From Bacteroidales bacterium (GTDB taxonomy: Bacteria; Bacteroidota; Bacteroidia; Bacteroidales; P3): a stretch of DNA of 64,000 nt. Positions 54,386 to 63,018 of the stretch are shown here, one piece after another. Made by a program: the position numbers and the translations under genes. How positions within the stretch are numbered: position 1 is the stretch's first letter; every line of letters starts with the position of its first letter. Where the stretch lies: positions 1 through 64,000 of the forward strand of contig JAFVCE010000019.1 in assembly GCA_017479385.1 (NCBI GenBank). Reading direction: 5' to 3'. The notes below the pieces were generated by a model. The model was not told the origin of the DNA, made no database searches, and was given only the letters and a program-made list of their open reading frames with translations.

Positions 54386-55618
54386 CTATTTATAGTAGAG
54401 TGCAGCCATGGCGTCGGGCACGAAGAGGTGCTTGGCGAGTTCCTGGATTTGGGTGGCGCTGACGGCCTCGACGTCGCGCGCCATCTCTTCGAGGGTGTCG
54501 ACTCGGTCGTAGTTAAGTCGTGCTTTGCCTATCGATTGCATCTCGTTCATTCCCTGGTCTTGGCCCACGGCCATCTGCCCTATGAGTTGGCGCTTGGCGG
54601 CGCGCAGCTGGCGGTCGCTGAGTGGGGTGGTGGCTAAGGTGGTTAGTTCGTTCATGATGAGTTCGGTGGCCTGCTGGCCATAGCCCGACTCGAGGCCGGC
54701 ATAGACGTAGAAGAGGCCCGTGTCGCTAAAGGGCACGTATTGGCTCTCGACGGTGTAGCAGTAGGCGTGGCGTTCGCGCAGGGCGAGGCCGAGGCGCGAG
54801 TTCATGGCTGGCCCGCCCAACAGGTTGCTCATCAGGGTGAAGGCCGTGCGGTCGGGGCTGAAGATGTGTGGCGCTTGGCAGCCCACGAGGGCGTGGAGCT
54901 GGTGGGTGCGTCGGCCAACGGTGCGGCAGAATGGTTTGAAGTGGGGCTGCGCCGAGCGGTCGGCCTCGGAGGTGCGCAGCGGGTGGTCGGCAAAGTGGCG
55001 CTCGCAGAGTCGCACCAAGCGCGGCCATTCAATGTCGGCCACCACGCTCACCACCATGCGGTCGGTGGTGTAGCGGCTGTTGAAGAAGCGGCGCACGGCG
55101 TCGGCCGTAAAGTGGCGCACGGTGGTTTTGGTGCCCAAAATGTTGTGAGCCAGTGGGTGCCCTTCGAAGGCCAACTCTTCGAACTGGTCGTATATGAGCT
55201 CGGAGGGGCTGTCGCGGTAGCTGTCAATCTCGTCGAGCACCACGTCTTTCTCTTTCTCGAGTTCGTGGTCGGGGAAGGTGGAGCAAAAAAGCACGTCGCT
55301 GAACAGTTCGAGGCAGCGGTCGAGGTGCTCGTTGAGCGACGAGGCGTATATGCAGGTTTCCTCTTTGGTGGTGAAGGCGTTGAGTTCGCCCCCCACGCCG
55401 TCTATGCGGCTCAGCACGTGGTAGGCGCGGCGATGGGTGGTGCCTTTAAAGAGCGAATGTTCTATGAAGTGGGCTATGCCCTCGGTTGGGCCTTGCTCGT
55501 CGCGCGAGCCTATGTTGATGTAAACGCCCGAGTAGGCCACGGCCGAGTGTGTGCGGCGAAAGATGAGTCGTATGCCGTTGGCAAACTGGTGGTATTGGTA
55601 TGTTGGCGAAGGGGTCAT
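54386..55618 (-). CDS. M16 family zinc peptidase
   Basis: A 410-aa protein from the ATG at 55618; the upstream frame belongs to the overlapping ligase gene. The inverted zinc motif HFIEH in GIAHFIEHSLFKGTTHRRAY and the later Glu in the ELEKEKDVVLDEI region are M16 features. It lacks a signal peptide, so it is probably cytoplasmic or its export is unconventional. Its start overlaps the stop of the O-antigen-ligase-like gene by four bases (ATGA), so the two are coupled. Confidence 0.93.
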   Translation of the reverse strand: MTPSPTYQYHQFANGIRLIFRRTHSAVAYSGVYINIGSRDEQGPTEGIAHFIEHSLFKGTTHRRAYHVLSRIDGVGGELNAFTTKEETCIYASSLNEHLDRCLELFSDVLFCSTFPDHELEKEKDVVLDEIDSYRDSPSELIYDQFEELAFEGHPLAHNILGTKTTVRHFTADAVRRFFNSRYTTDRMVVSVVADIEWPRLVRLCERHFADHPLRTSEADRSAQPHFKPFCRTVGRRTHQLHALVGCQAPHIFSPDRTAFTLMSNLLGGPAMNSRLGLALRERHAYCYTVESQYVPFSDTGLFYVYAGLESGYGQQATELIMNELTTLATTPLSDRQLRAAKRQLIGQMAVGQDQGMNEMQSIGKARLNYDRVDTLEEMARDVEAVSATQIQELAKHLFVPDAMAALYYK

Positions 55619-57192
55619 GAGGTGGGTTGCGGGTTGTGTCGGCGGAAGGCTAAATAGAAGCAGCAGAACAGTATTCCGGCCAGGGTTTCGAGGGTGTCTT
55701 CGCTCACAAACGACACTGCCACCAGCACGGCAAAGGCTGTCATCAGTGGGTCGAACCTCAATTCGGGCGCAATTCTGCGGCCGGGCAGCAAGGCCCTTAG
55801 CAGCAGCACGAGCAGCAGGGCGCAGCCCGTGGCGCCTATGGCCATGAGTAGGGTTAGGTATTGGCAGTGGGTGTGCTTGCCGGTATCGGCCAGTGGCGAG
55901 TTGGTGGCCACAAGCTCTTGTTGCAGGCTTTGTGGCACGTCGCCCACGCCCACGCCAAACAGCGGGTGGGCGGCCACTACGTGGGCCCCGGCTTGCCACA
56001 GCTCGAAGCGTTGCAGCATGGTGAAGTTGCGCACCGAGTGGTAGTGGATGTAGCTTTCGCGTTCGTAGAGCATGACGTAGACCATGCGGCGCAGGCCTAT
56101 CGATTCGTACACCGGGTTGGCCACACCGCGCTCGATGTCGGCCACCTGGTCTTGGGTCAAACTCCATATTCCGGCGCTGTCTTTGGTGTGGCCGGTGGCG
56201 TTGAGGTAGCGCAGCAGGGTAGGGTAGAGCTCGTAGCCGTTGGGCAACAGGTGGTTGAGTGGCACAGTCGAGCGGCGAGGCCATTCGGCAAAGAGTTCCT
56301 CGTTGCAGATGTAGTTGTTCAGGTAGTTGCCGTTTTCTATCACTCCGTCGAGGTGGTGCACGTAGGGGCGTCCGCCAGCAGTGAGCTGTTGCAATGGTTG
56401 GCGCGAGAGTGGACGCAGGTTGTAGTAGTCGTGTGTGTACCACGCACAAAGGCCCACCGTCGAGGCTATCAGTGCAATCCAGAGTGCCACGGCAATGCGG
56501 CTCACAGTGGTGCGACTCTTGAGCCCAAACCCGAAGGCCACCACGGTGGCGGCCACGGCAAGGGCCACGAAAGCGGTGTAGCTGCGAATTACGAGCAGGA
56601 AAGCCCCTAACCACAGCGCCAACAAAAGGGTGGGTATGATTATCTTAAGTTTGTCAAACAACGCTGCACTGCGCCGTGCTGTGTTCACCATTATGGCTGC
56701 CAAAAGGCATTCTACGAGGCTGATATTGAGTGCGAAACGTATGTGCGAGATGTAGGGCACGAGGTCGCGATAGGGCATATCGCTGTGGGTTAGCAGGCGC
56801 GCGAGTGCAATTATTGTCACAACAAAAACCGTGCCAATATAGAAAAAGGTGACAAAATGTCGCTCGCGGCCTTCGAGAGGCGGGGTGGTGAGTATCACCA
56901 GTGGCAGTACCAGCAACGGCAATTTAACCTGTAGGTCGTGCAGGCCATAGGCTGTGTCGGTGCTCCATGCCATCGATATGGCAAGCAGTGCCACGAGTGC
57001 CACAATCAAGTGCAGTAGGCGGCTTTGGCGTGCCATCTGCCATTTTTGGCGCCAACGACCTTCGAACAGCCAGTTGGCTCCGAGTAGCACCCACACCAGG
57101 TTGGCCATGAAGACCGACGTGGTCATGAACACCGACAGCAGGGCCAGCAGCCCCACGTAGATGTAGCGGTGGATTTGTGCTCGGGCGGTCAA
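55615..57192 (-). CDS. O-antigen ligase / polymerase family membrane protein
   Basis: A 525-aa integral membrane protein with about 10-12 hydrophobic segments (e.g. YIYVGLLALLSVFMTTSVFM, LLHLIVALVALLAISMAWST, VVTIIALARLLTH). A large periplasmic loop in the middle contains the family His region HPLFGVGVGDVPQSL and the ADTGKHTHCQYLTLL stretch. Such proteins join or polymerise O-antigen or similar glycans. It lies between the S41 protease and the M16 peptidase. Confidence 0.87.
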   Translation of the reverse strand: MTARAQIHRYIYVGLLALLSVFMTTSVFMANLVWVLLGANWLFEGRWRQKWQMARQSRLLHLIVALVALLAISMAWSTDTAYGLHDLQVKLPLLVLPLVILTTPPLEGRERHFVTFFYIGTVFVVTIIALARLLTHSDMPYRDLVPYISHIRFALNISLVECLLAAIMVNTARRSAALFDKLKIIIPTLLLALWLGAFLLVIRSYTAFVALAVAATVVAFGFGLKSRTTVSRIAVALWIALIASTVGLCAWYTHDYYNLRPLSRQPLQQLTAGGRPYVHHLDGVIENGNYLNNYICNEELFAEWPRRSTVPLNHLLPNGYELYPTLLRYLNATGHTKDSAGIWSLTQDQVADIERGVANPVYESIGLRRMVYVMLYERESYIHYHSVRNFTMLQRFELWQAGAHVVAAHPLFGVGVGDVPQSLQQELVATNSPLADTGKHTHCQYLTLLMAIGATGCALLLVLLLRALLPGRRIAPELRFDPLMTAFAVLVAVSFVSEDTLETLAGILFCCFYLAFRRHNPQPTS

Positions 57193-57207
57193 GGTGCTGG
57201 GTGTGTG

Positions 57208-58821
57208 TTATTTAAGTAATGTCTCGACGGCGCGCTTCACTTCGGGGTCGCTGGCAAGGTTGCCTTCTATGCGGCCTCGGTCGTAGTAGTAGCGCAGCAG
57301 AATTTCGGCTTTGAGCATTTCGCTCACCTCTTCGCGGTGGCGAGTCAGGTCGGAGCGTTTTTCTTGCTTCACGGCCTCGGTCAGGCGCTCAATTTCGGGG
57401 CCAATGGTGGCAAGGTATTGTTCGGTCTCGGCGGCCTCGCGCAGTACCTCGAGGGTGCGCTCGGTTACTGTGGGGTACGAGTAGTCTTTGCCGGCAAGGA
57501 AGGTGGTGAAGTCGTTGTAAATCTCGTCTGTAATTTCGAACTGCGAGGGGGGTGCAATCGATTGGTGTGTGCGGCAGAACTGGGTGGCGTAGTCGAACAC
57601 CAACATCTTGGCCGAGAGAGCCATGCCGAGGTTCGACATATATTGAGGCTCGATTTCCACGTCGGGTTCTATGCCAAATCCGTCGTAGACAGTGCGACCC
57701 GAACGGGTTTTGAAGGCCGTTTTGAGCGAGTCGGGCACCTTCACAGCGCGGCCGTTCTCGTCGCGATGGCTGTAGTCTATGGCCTGTATGCAACGTCCGC
57801 TGGGGATGTAGTATTTAGAAACGGTGACCTTCATCTGGCTGTTGTATGCCATAGGTAAGATATTCTGTACCAGGCCTTTGCCATATGAGCGCTGGCCTAT
57901 GATGACGGCTCGGTCGAGGTCCTGCAGCGAGCCGCTCACAATTTCGGAGGCCGAGGCGCTCTGGCCGTCGATGAGCACGGCGAGGGGTATTTCGGTGTCT
58001 TCGGGGTTGAGGCGGGTGTAGCTGCGCATATTCTTGCTGGCAATCTTGCCTTTGGTCTCTACGATGAGTTCGCCTTTCTTTACCCAGATGTTCACTATGT
58101 CGACAGCTTCGTTCATCAGGCCGCCACCGTTGCCTCGCAGGTCGAGAATGAAGCCTTTCATCCCGGGGTTCTCGCTCTTGAGTCGGCGGAAGGCGTCGCG
58201 CACGTTCTTGGCGGCATCGGTGGTGAATTCGTCGAGCTTGACGTAGCCCACTTGGCCGTTGCCCACCATACCGCTGTATGAGACGTTGGGCAACTTTATT
58301 TCGCGGCGAGTGACGGTGCGGTCGAATGTTTTGCCGTCGCGCTCGATGCGCAGTTCGACCGTCGTTCCGGCTTGTCCGCGCAGGGCCTGGCTCACGTCGG
58401 CGGTGGTCTTGCCGGCGGTGCTTTCGCCGCCCACGGCCACAATGCGGTCGCCCGGTTTCAACCCTGCCTGGTCGGCTGGCAGCCCTTCGTAGGGTTCGGA
58501 GATGTAGATAGAGTCGCCGCGTTGGAAGATGAGCGACCCGATGCCGCCATACTGGCCGAGGAGTTGGAGCTTGACGTCCTCCATGTCGCTCTCGGGATAG
58601 TAGTTGGTGTAGGGGTCCATCGAGGCGAGCATGGCGTCTATGGCCACTTTCATGGCCTTGCCGGGGTCCACATCGTCAACATAATTGTAGTTGAGGTTTT
58701 TGTAAACGTTGGCAAAAATCTCCAAATTTTTGGCTATCTCGAAGCTGCGGTCTGTCGTCTGTGCGGCGGCGCAACCACATAGGGCGGTGATAATCAGTGC
58801 TGTTGTGACAAGGCGTTTCAT
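57208..58821 (-). CDS. S41 family C-terminal processing protease
   Basis: The protein is 537 aa. Signal MKRLVTTALIITALCGCAAAQ has a possible lipobox (LCGC). The PDZ domain is around YGGIGSLIFQRGDSIYISEP, AGLKPGDRIVAVGGESTAGK. The protease domain has GYVKLDEFTTDAAKNVRDA, LDLRGNGGGLMNEAVDIVNI and the catalytic Ser in IDGQSASASEIVSG followed by Lys in GQRSYGKGLVQ. It trims exported proteins in the periplasm. A -7 box TAACTTTG is at 58847-58854. Confidence 0.95.
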   Translation of the reverse strand: MKRLVTTALIITALCGCAAAQTTDRSFEIAKNLEIFANVYKNLNYNYVDDVDPGKAMKVAIDAMLASMDPYTNYYPESDMEDVKLQLLGQYGGIGSLIFQRGDSIYISEPYEGLPADQAGLKPGDRIVAVGGESTAGKTTADVSQALRGQAGTTVELRIERDGKTFDRTVTRREIKLPNVSYSGMVGNGQVGYVKLDEFTTDAAKNVRDAFRRLKSENPGMKGFILDLRGNGGGLMNEAVDIVNIWVKKGELIVETKGKIASKNMRSYTRLNPEDTEIPLAVLIDGQSASASEIVSGSLQDLDRAVIIGQRSYGKGLVQNILPMAYNSQMKVTVSKYYIPSGRCIQAIDYSHRDENGRAVKVPDSLKTAFKTRSGRTVYDGFGIEPDVEIEPQYMSNLGMALSAKMLVFDYATQFCRTHQSIAPPSQFEITDEIYNDFTTFLAGKDYSYPTVTERTLEVLREAAETEQYLATIGPEIERLTEAVKQEKRSDLTRHREEVSEMLKAEILLRYYYDRGRIEGNLASDPEVKRAVETLLK

Positions 58822-58846
58822 GGTTCGAATGGTTTAAAACATTCTG

Positions 58847-58854
58847 CAAAGTTA
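58847..58854 (-). promoter_or_regulatory. -7 box of the S41 protease gene
   Basis: TAACTTTG on the minus strand, 26 bases before the start codon. Confidence 0.45.
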
Positions 58855-58998
58855 CACAAAAATTCTGAATTACCGCTCGCCTTTTTATAAAAAATATGAC
58901 GACGGCACGAAAAGTTTATCCTAAAAGTTATCTTAGGCAAGTTCCTGCGCTGCTCAGTGCGCAAATTTTGCATAGCTTATGTTGGCTCGCCAACGAGC

Positions 58999-59838
58999 CT
59001 ACCTCTTATATGGTACTGGCTGGTTCATGGCACCGTGGTACAGTCCTCGCAGTATGGCCAAAACTTTGCTTCGTTTGTCGTCTTCGAACAGCAGTATCTT
59101 TGCAATGACTTTGAGCCTGTTGGCAAAGAATTTTGTCTTGAACCTCCAGCCACAGTCGTCGGGGAACTCGTGCCACATGATAATTCGGTTGCGTGTGTCG
59201 TAATAGTGGCGCAAAGCGTTGTAGTCGGATACGTGCGTGCTGAGCCCTAATATAGAAACGCTGCGCCCCGAGCCGATGTGGTGACGAATTGTGCATCGTC
59301 CAGCTTCCATCGCCAGGTAGCCTCTGCCCGATGCTCTGAGGCATATTTCGGCGTCGACCATACCGATAAAGAAATCGTCGCGAAAACCACCTATAGCGTC
59401 GAGCATAAGAAGCGAAAAGGTGCTGCCTGACTGGCAAGTGTGGCCTGTAATATGCTGATTTAGCGACTGGTAGTCGCTCCGGTTGACGGATACACCAATT
59501 ATTCCATATACGCTGTTTGGGGGGGGTATTTGCTTGATGTATTCGTCCACATTGACAAAGGCCGAGTCCTGGTCCATGGTCATCAGATGTGTACAGCCAC
59601 GCTGCGAGGCTAACTTTGCGGCGGCATTGTAGGCCGAGGCGAGCCCGATGTTCTCCCCATATTGGCAGACTATAACTTCGGGGTACACCTTGCGGAGCGA
59701 CGACCAATCGTTGTCGCAGCGCTCAGTGTTGTCCCACAAAATAAGTGGGTCAGCATAGTCGCCATAGGTCTTTATGTTTTCTAACACAGCGTCGGGTTGT
59801 GCGTGGTATGCTACCACAACCACAGCAAGCTTCATCAT
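58999..59838 (-). CDS. Glycosyltransferase family 2 protein
   Basis: A 279-aa protein from the ATG at 59838; an RBS-like AAGGAAGGA precedes it, and the further upstream start is a TTG. The GT-A fold shows MKLAVVVVAYHAQPDAVLEN, YGENIGLASAYNAAAKLASQ, the metal site THLMTMDQDSAF and the later FFIGMVDAEICLRASGRGY. The pattern is close to rhamnosyltransferase-like GT2 enzymes of O-antigen synthesis. It is monocistronic, apart from the minus-strand box at 60115-60122. Confidence 0.88.
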   Translation of the reverse strand: MMKLAVVVVAYHAQPDAVLENIKTYGDYADPLILWDNTERCDNDWSSLRKVYPEVIVCQYGENIGLASAYNAAAKLASQRGCTHLMTMDQDSAFVNVDEYIKQIPPPNSVYGIIGVSVNRSDYQSLNQHITGHTCQSGSTFSLLMLDAIGGFRDDFFIGMVDAEICLRASGRGYLAMEAGRCTIRHHIGSGRSVSILGLSTHVSDYNALRHYYDTRNRIIMWHEFPDDCGWRFKTKFFANRLKVIAKILLFEDDKRSKVLAILRGLYHGAMNQPVPYKR

Positions 59839-60266
59839 TCCTTCCTTTCGGCCTACCAAATCTCACAAAAAAGGCCTAATATCCAGTCGTTAAGAAAAGC
59901 ATGAGATTTGTGCTCATCTCTAATCTTGTCAGAAGTGGAGCCAAGAGCCTGCGAATGAACGCTATAAATGGGTTTTTGACCTCACCCTCGAACCAACAGG
60001 CTAAGGCAGTTGTGTCCCGCCCTCATTCTGTGGCGCCGGCGAACTTTCTAACAAGGGGTAAAGAGCAATGCTTTTCATCTGTCTCGTGCTACTACACACT
60101 CTCGTAGTCGTCTGCAAAAATACAATAAATTCGCGATATGGCGAAAAAAATTATTCGATTCACCTGCAAAAGCCGCTGTCTATGGAAGCAGAAAAAATCG
60201 TATCTGGAACATCATTACAAGCACTCTCTCATAAAAAAGGCCCTTACAAAAGGGCCTTTTTTCCGG
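59839..60266. other. Intergenic region between GT2 gene and tmRNA
   Basis: A 428-base region. It contains a minus-strand -7 box TATTTTTG at 60115-60122 and the tmRNA terminator. A 68-codon plus-strand frame is not convincing. Confidence 0.45.
60233..60262 (-). terminator. Terminator of tmRNA
   Basis: AAAAAAGGCCCTT and AAGGGCCTTTTTT form a strong stem around a short ACA loop with U-runs on the minus strand, immediately after the tmRNA 3' end. Confidence 0.85.
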
Positions 60267-60658
60267 TGGAGCTGGGCGGAGTCGAACCGCCGTCCAAACA
60301 AGTGACACGTGTGCTTTCTACATGCTTATCCGATGGTTGGTTGTGGGGGCTGAGCCGGACGTCGGCACCCAAGACAGCCCTTAGCCCCTGTGTTTTCGCC
60401 AACTGCGCGGGGTGGGCAGCTGGTTAGCCTGTCTTTTTGAGCACCTCCTGGTCACACGCCGACGGGCTGGGCTGGTGGGAGATGTCCCGTTCTGGCACCT
60501 TGTGCCAGAATTAAGCCGAACTTACTGTTCTTCGGTTAGGCAGCGAGAGCGTAATTGGTTTCGCCAGTTATTGTTATCGCGCCTGTTTTCGAGGCTTCTG
60601 ACGCGTCAGCCTGCATGCTTACAAACCCATCTCCTTGCTGTCAAAACCGAGCAGCCCC
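60267..60658 (-). ncRNA. ssrA: Transfer-messenger RNA (tmRNA)
   Basis: The 5' end GGGGCTGCTCGGTTTTGACA pairs with the 3' CAGCTCC, and the T arm GGTTCGACTCC is present. The tag reading frame (60536-60565, minus) reads GGC GAA ACC AAT TAC GCT CTC GCT GCC TAA, that is GETNYALAA, the tag known from Bacteroides. It rescues stalled ribosomes with SmpB. Length about 392 nt; CCA is not encoded. Confidence 0.95.
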
Positions 60659-60740
60659 GGGCTGTAAGATTTAAAGATTAAAGTTGAAAGTGTTTCTGTT
60701 GTTTTCAGCACTTCCAACTTTAAACTTTTTTCTTGTTTGG

Positions 60741-60815
60741 CGGTCCGGACGAGACTCGAACTCGCGACCCCATGCGTGACAGGCATGTATTCTAACCAAA
60801 CTGAACTACCGGACC
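60741..60815 (-). tRNA. tRNA-Asp (anticodon GTC)
   Basis: Cloverleaf with acceptor GGTCCGG, D arm TAGTTCAGTTTGGTTAGAA, anticodon loop CTGTCAC (GTC) and T arm GAGTTCGAGTC. The promoter TTTG-N19-TAATTTTG is at 60851-60881. Confidence 0.93.
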
Positions 60816-60850
60816 GTTTGTGCTCTCTGTTTTTCTCTCGAAAGCGGTTG

Positions 60851-60881
60851 CAAAATTACGACTTTTTTCGGGATTGGCAAA
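60851..60881 (-). promoter_or_regulatory. Bacteroidetes promoter of tRNA-Asp
   Basis: On the minus strand the -33 TTTG (60878-60881), 19 bases, -7 TAATTTTG (60851-60858), about 36 bases before the tRNA. Confidence 0.65.
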
Positions 60882-61182
60882 ATTTTTTTTGATTTTTTTC
60901 TTTATTTTTATTCTAATAAATTGATTTTGAGCGCGATAAAATTTGGTTTTTCTTGCCCGATGGTTCCTTCCTGTGGCGCAAAAAGTGTGGCGCAGGCTGC
61001 TTTTTTTGCCGATTTTGGCCCCAATCGGCTATTGCGCTCTGCGCGTGGCCGATAGGGGGTTGGAAAGGGGTTAGGGAGGGGTTAGGGTCGTATTGAGGTC
61101 GAATAGGGCTTGATATTCAACGCGTTGCAAATCGATGTTTTTGGGGCGCGAAAATATTATTTTCGCGCCATAAACCAATGGG
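60882..61182. other. Intergenic region with repeat copy 6
   Basis: A roughly 300-base stretch with no gene. It holds repeat copy 6 (61055-61120) just before the 3' end of the exonuclease gene. Confidence 0.55.
61055..61120 (+). repeat. Dispersed G-rich repeat, copy 6
   Basis: GGGGGTTGGAAAGGGGTTAG, then GGAGGGGTTAGGGTCGTATT, followed by GAGGTCGAATAGGGCTTGATA. Five runs of three or more G with short loops satisfy the classical G-quadruplex pattern on the plus strand. Confidence 0.85.
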
Positions 61183-61674
61183 TTACAGCAATTTGAGTGC
61201 TATGGCGGCGCAGGCCTCGGCGTCGGCCAGCGCGTGGTGGTGCCTCTCCAAGCAGTAGCCGCAGGCCTCGCTCACGGTGTGTAGCTGGTGGTTGGGCAGC
61301 CCTTTTAGCAGCCGCCGCGCGGCGCGCAGCGTGTCGTAGAAGATGTAGTCGGGCCAATCCATGCGGTAGGTCTGCATTGCCGCGCGCAGGCAGCGCTCGT
61401 CGAACGCCGCGTTGTGTGCCACCAGTGGCAGCCCCTCGACGAGCGGTGCCACACGTTGCCACACGCTCGGGAATGGCTCCGCGCTGTCGGTGTCGGCGCG
61501 GCTCAAGCCGTGAACGCGCTGGCAAAACCATGCGTAGTAATTCGGCTCGGGCTGGATGAGGCTGTAGAATGTCTCGCACACCGCTCTGCCGCGCACCACC
61601 ACCACTCCCACGCTGCACACACTGGATGGGGCGCCGTTGGCCGTCTCGAAATCTATTGCCGCAAAGTCTTGCAT
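61183..61674 (-). CDS. 3'-5' exonuclease, DnaQ/DEDDh family
   Basis: A 163-aa single-domain exonuclease. ExoI motif DFAAIDFETANG (Asp, Glu), ExoII LVAHNAAFDERCLR and ExoIII HHHALADAEACAAI (His-x4-Asp). Family members include the DNA polymerase III proofreading subunit and RNase T-like trimming enzymes; the short length without extra domain suggests a stand-alone nuclease. It is monocistronic; repeat copy 6 lies beyond its stop. Confidence 0.93.
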   Translation of the reverse strand: MQDFAAIDFETANGAPSSVCSVGVVVVRGRAVCETFYSLIQPEPNYYAWFCQRVHGLSRADTDSAEPFPSVWQRVAPLVEGLPLVAHNAAFDERCLRAAMQTYRMDWPDYIFYDTLRAARRLLKGLPNHQLHTVSEACGYCLERHHHALADAEACAAIALKLL

Positions 61675-61907
61675 CGTTCTTCTTTTTTGCTCGTCGGTGG
61701 TTGAGGGCTGTTTCTTGAGGTTATGTGTTTTAGCTGCCAGAGTTCGTGGCAGCTGTTGCCTGGGGCAGTGCGTCTACCTTATTAATAATAACGCGCAATC
61801 TCGGTTTTTATAAATCGCAAAACAAAATGTGCATAAAATCGCGACAATTTGTCAGAGGTCGAAAACGAAATGTACATTTCTTGAGCCACACACGCACACA
61901 CAAGCAA

Positions 61908-61940
61908 AAGGCGTTGCAAACTGACTGCAACGCCTTTTTT
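61908..61940. terminator. Bidirectional terminator-like hairpin
   Basis: AAAGGCGTTGCA pairs with TGCAACGCCTTT around AACTGAC, with T-runs on both sides. It lies between the exonuclease and the methylase remnant. Confidence 0.7.
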
Positions 61941-61959
61941 AATGCCATTTGAATGGCTT

Positions 61960-62850
61960 TTAAGCAGCCTTCACAAGCATCATATCCTCGTAGTTTAGCA
62001 CAACGCCACTAACATGCTGCCGATAGACTTTTGCACCCTCGAAGGGGTTGCCGTGGAAGTCGTTTTTGGCTATCCATTCGGCAAGTTCCACAATGGTTGA
62101 TTTGCTACTGGTGAAGTAGACAAATTTTGTCCCTTGCAAGCATTTCAGCACATCGAGGTAGTCGGACAGCCTCCAGTAGTCGCTGTTGGTGTATGTGCCA
62201 CAGTCGGTGGACAGATAGGGCGGGTCGAGGATAAACACCACATCAGGGACAAGGCGGTATTGCTCAAACAGCAGGCGGTAGTCCATCGACACCACCTCGA
62301 CACCCTCAAGGTAGCCGTCGGCATTATAGTCGTCCTTGCGCACTCGGTTATAGAAAGTCTCTTTGCAGAACTCCTCGAAGCTGTGGACGTAGTTGTCGGC
62401 CGAGCCGACGGCACACCACATAGTGAAGAGCAGGTTCGCTCGTCAAGCTCGCGGGGCTTACCAGCTCGACAGCGAGAACCAGTCCACAAAGCCACTCTTA
62501 TGCCACCGTACCACCTCGGCTATCACCTGCGAGCGCACAGGTTCGTCGATGCGTGATTTGGGCGATATGGTGGCCACGATGGGACGCAAGGCTCGGAGCA
62601 TTTCGTTGGTGCGCCCGATATGTTCCAGACGCTTGCTGTAGTGGTCGAAATCGTTGCTCACTTCATTTAATTGAATTAAGCGGTGTTCGCAGCCTTCGGC
62701 AGTACACCACCCGGCAGTCGGGACGTGCCTGCTTGATGGTGTGGCTCACGAGGCCACTGCCACCGAATAAATCAACGAATACAGCCCCTTTCTTCTGCTG
62801 CATGGCCATTCCCTCAAGCTGCTTCACAAAGCGGCGTTTCTGCCCCTGAA
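61960..62850 (-). pseudogene. Interrupted D12-class adenine methyltransferase
   Basis: Read from 62850 the pieces give QGQKRRFVKQLEGMAMQQKK, then VFVDLFGGSGLVSHTIKQAR and RVVY; after a break NDFDHYSKRLEHIGRTNEML to VDWFSLSS; after another break NLLFTMWCAV to the end, including the catalytic VFILDPPYLST. Together they match a phage-type N6-adenine methylase. A 46-base insertion (after VVY) and an in-frame segment of about 27 bases with two stop codons (after SLSS) interrupt it, and the Met is missing at a terminator. Probably a decayed prophage or mobile-element gene. Confidence 0.8.
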
Positions 62851-62855
62851 AAAAT

Positions 62856-62888
62856 AAAAGCCGAGGCCAATGCAGGTCTCGGCTTTTT
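62856..62888. terminator. Terminator-like hairpin at the 5' edge of the methylase remnant
   Basis: AAAGCCGAG pairs with CTCGGCTTT around GCCAATGCAGGT, with T-runs in both directions (TTTTATTTTTT on the minus strand). It replaces the expected methylase start. Confidence 0.75.
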
Positions 62889-63018
62889 CGTTAACATATC
62901 AGTCTTCTGTGTTTAAAAGTCAATATCTGCTTTTTTTAACACCATATTATCCAAATATTGAAGTAATTTTGCATGATTTTTTCTTCCTCGTTCTGCGAAT
63001 GAGGCATTCCCCTCATTA

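Noticed and set aside
59901..60107. 68-aa plus-strand ORF between the GT2 gene and tmRNA
   Set aside because: No signal, domain or start context; composition not protein-like.
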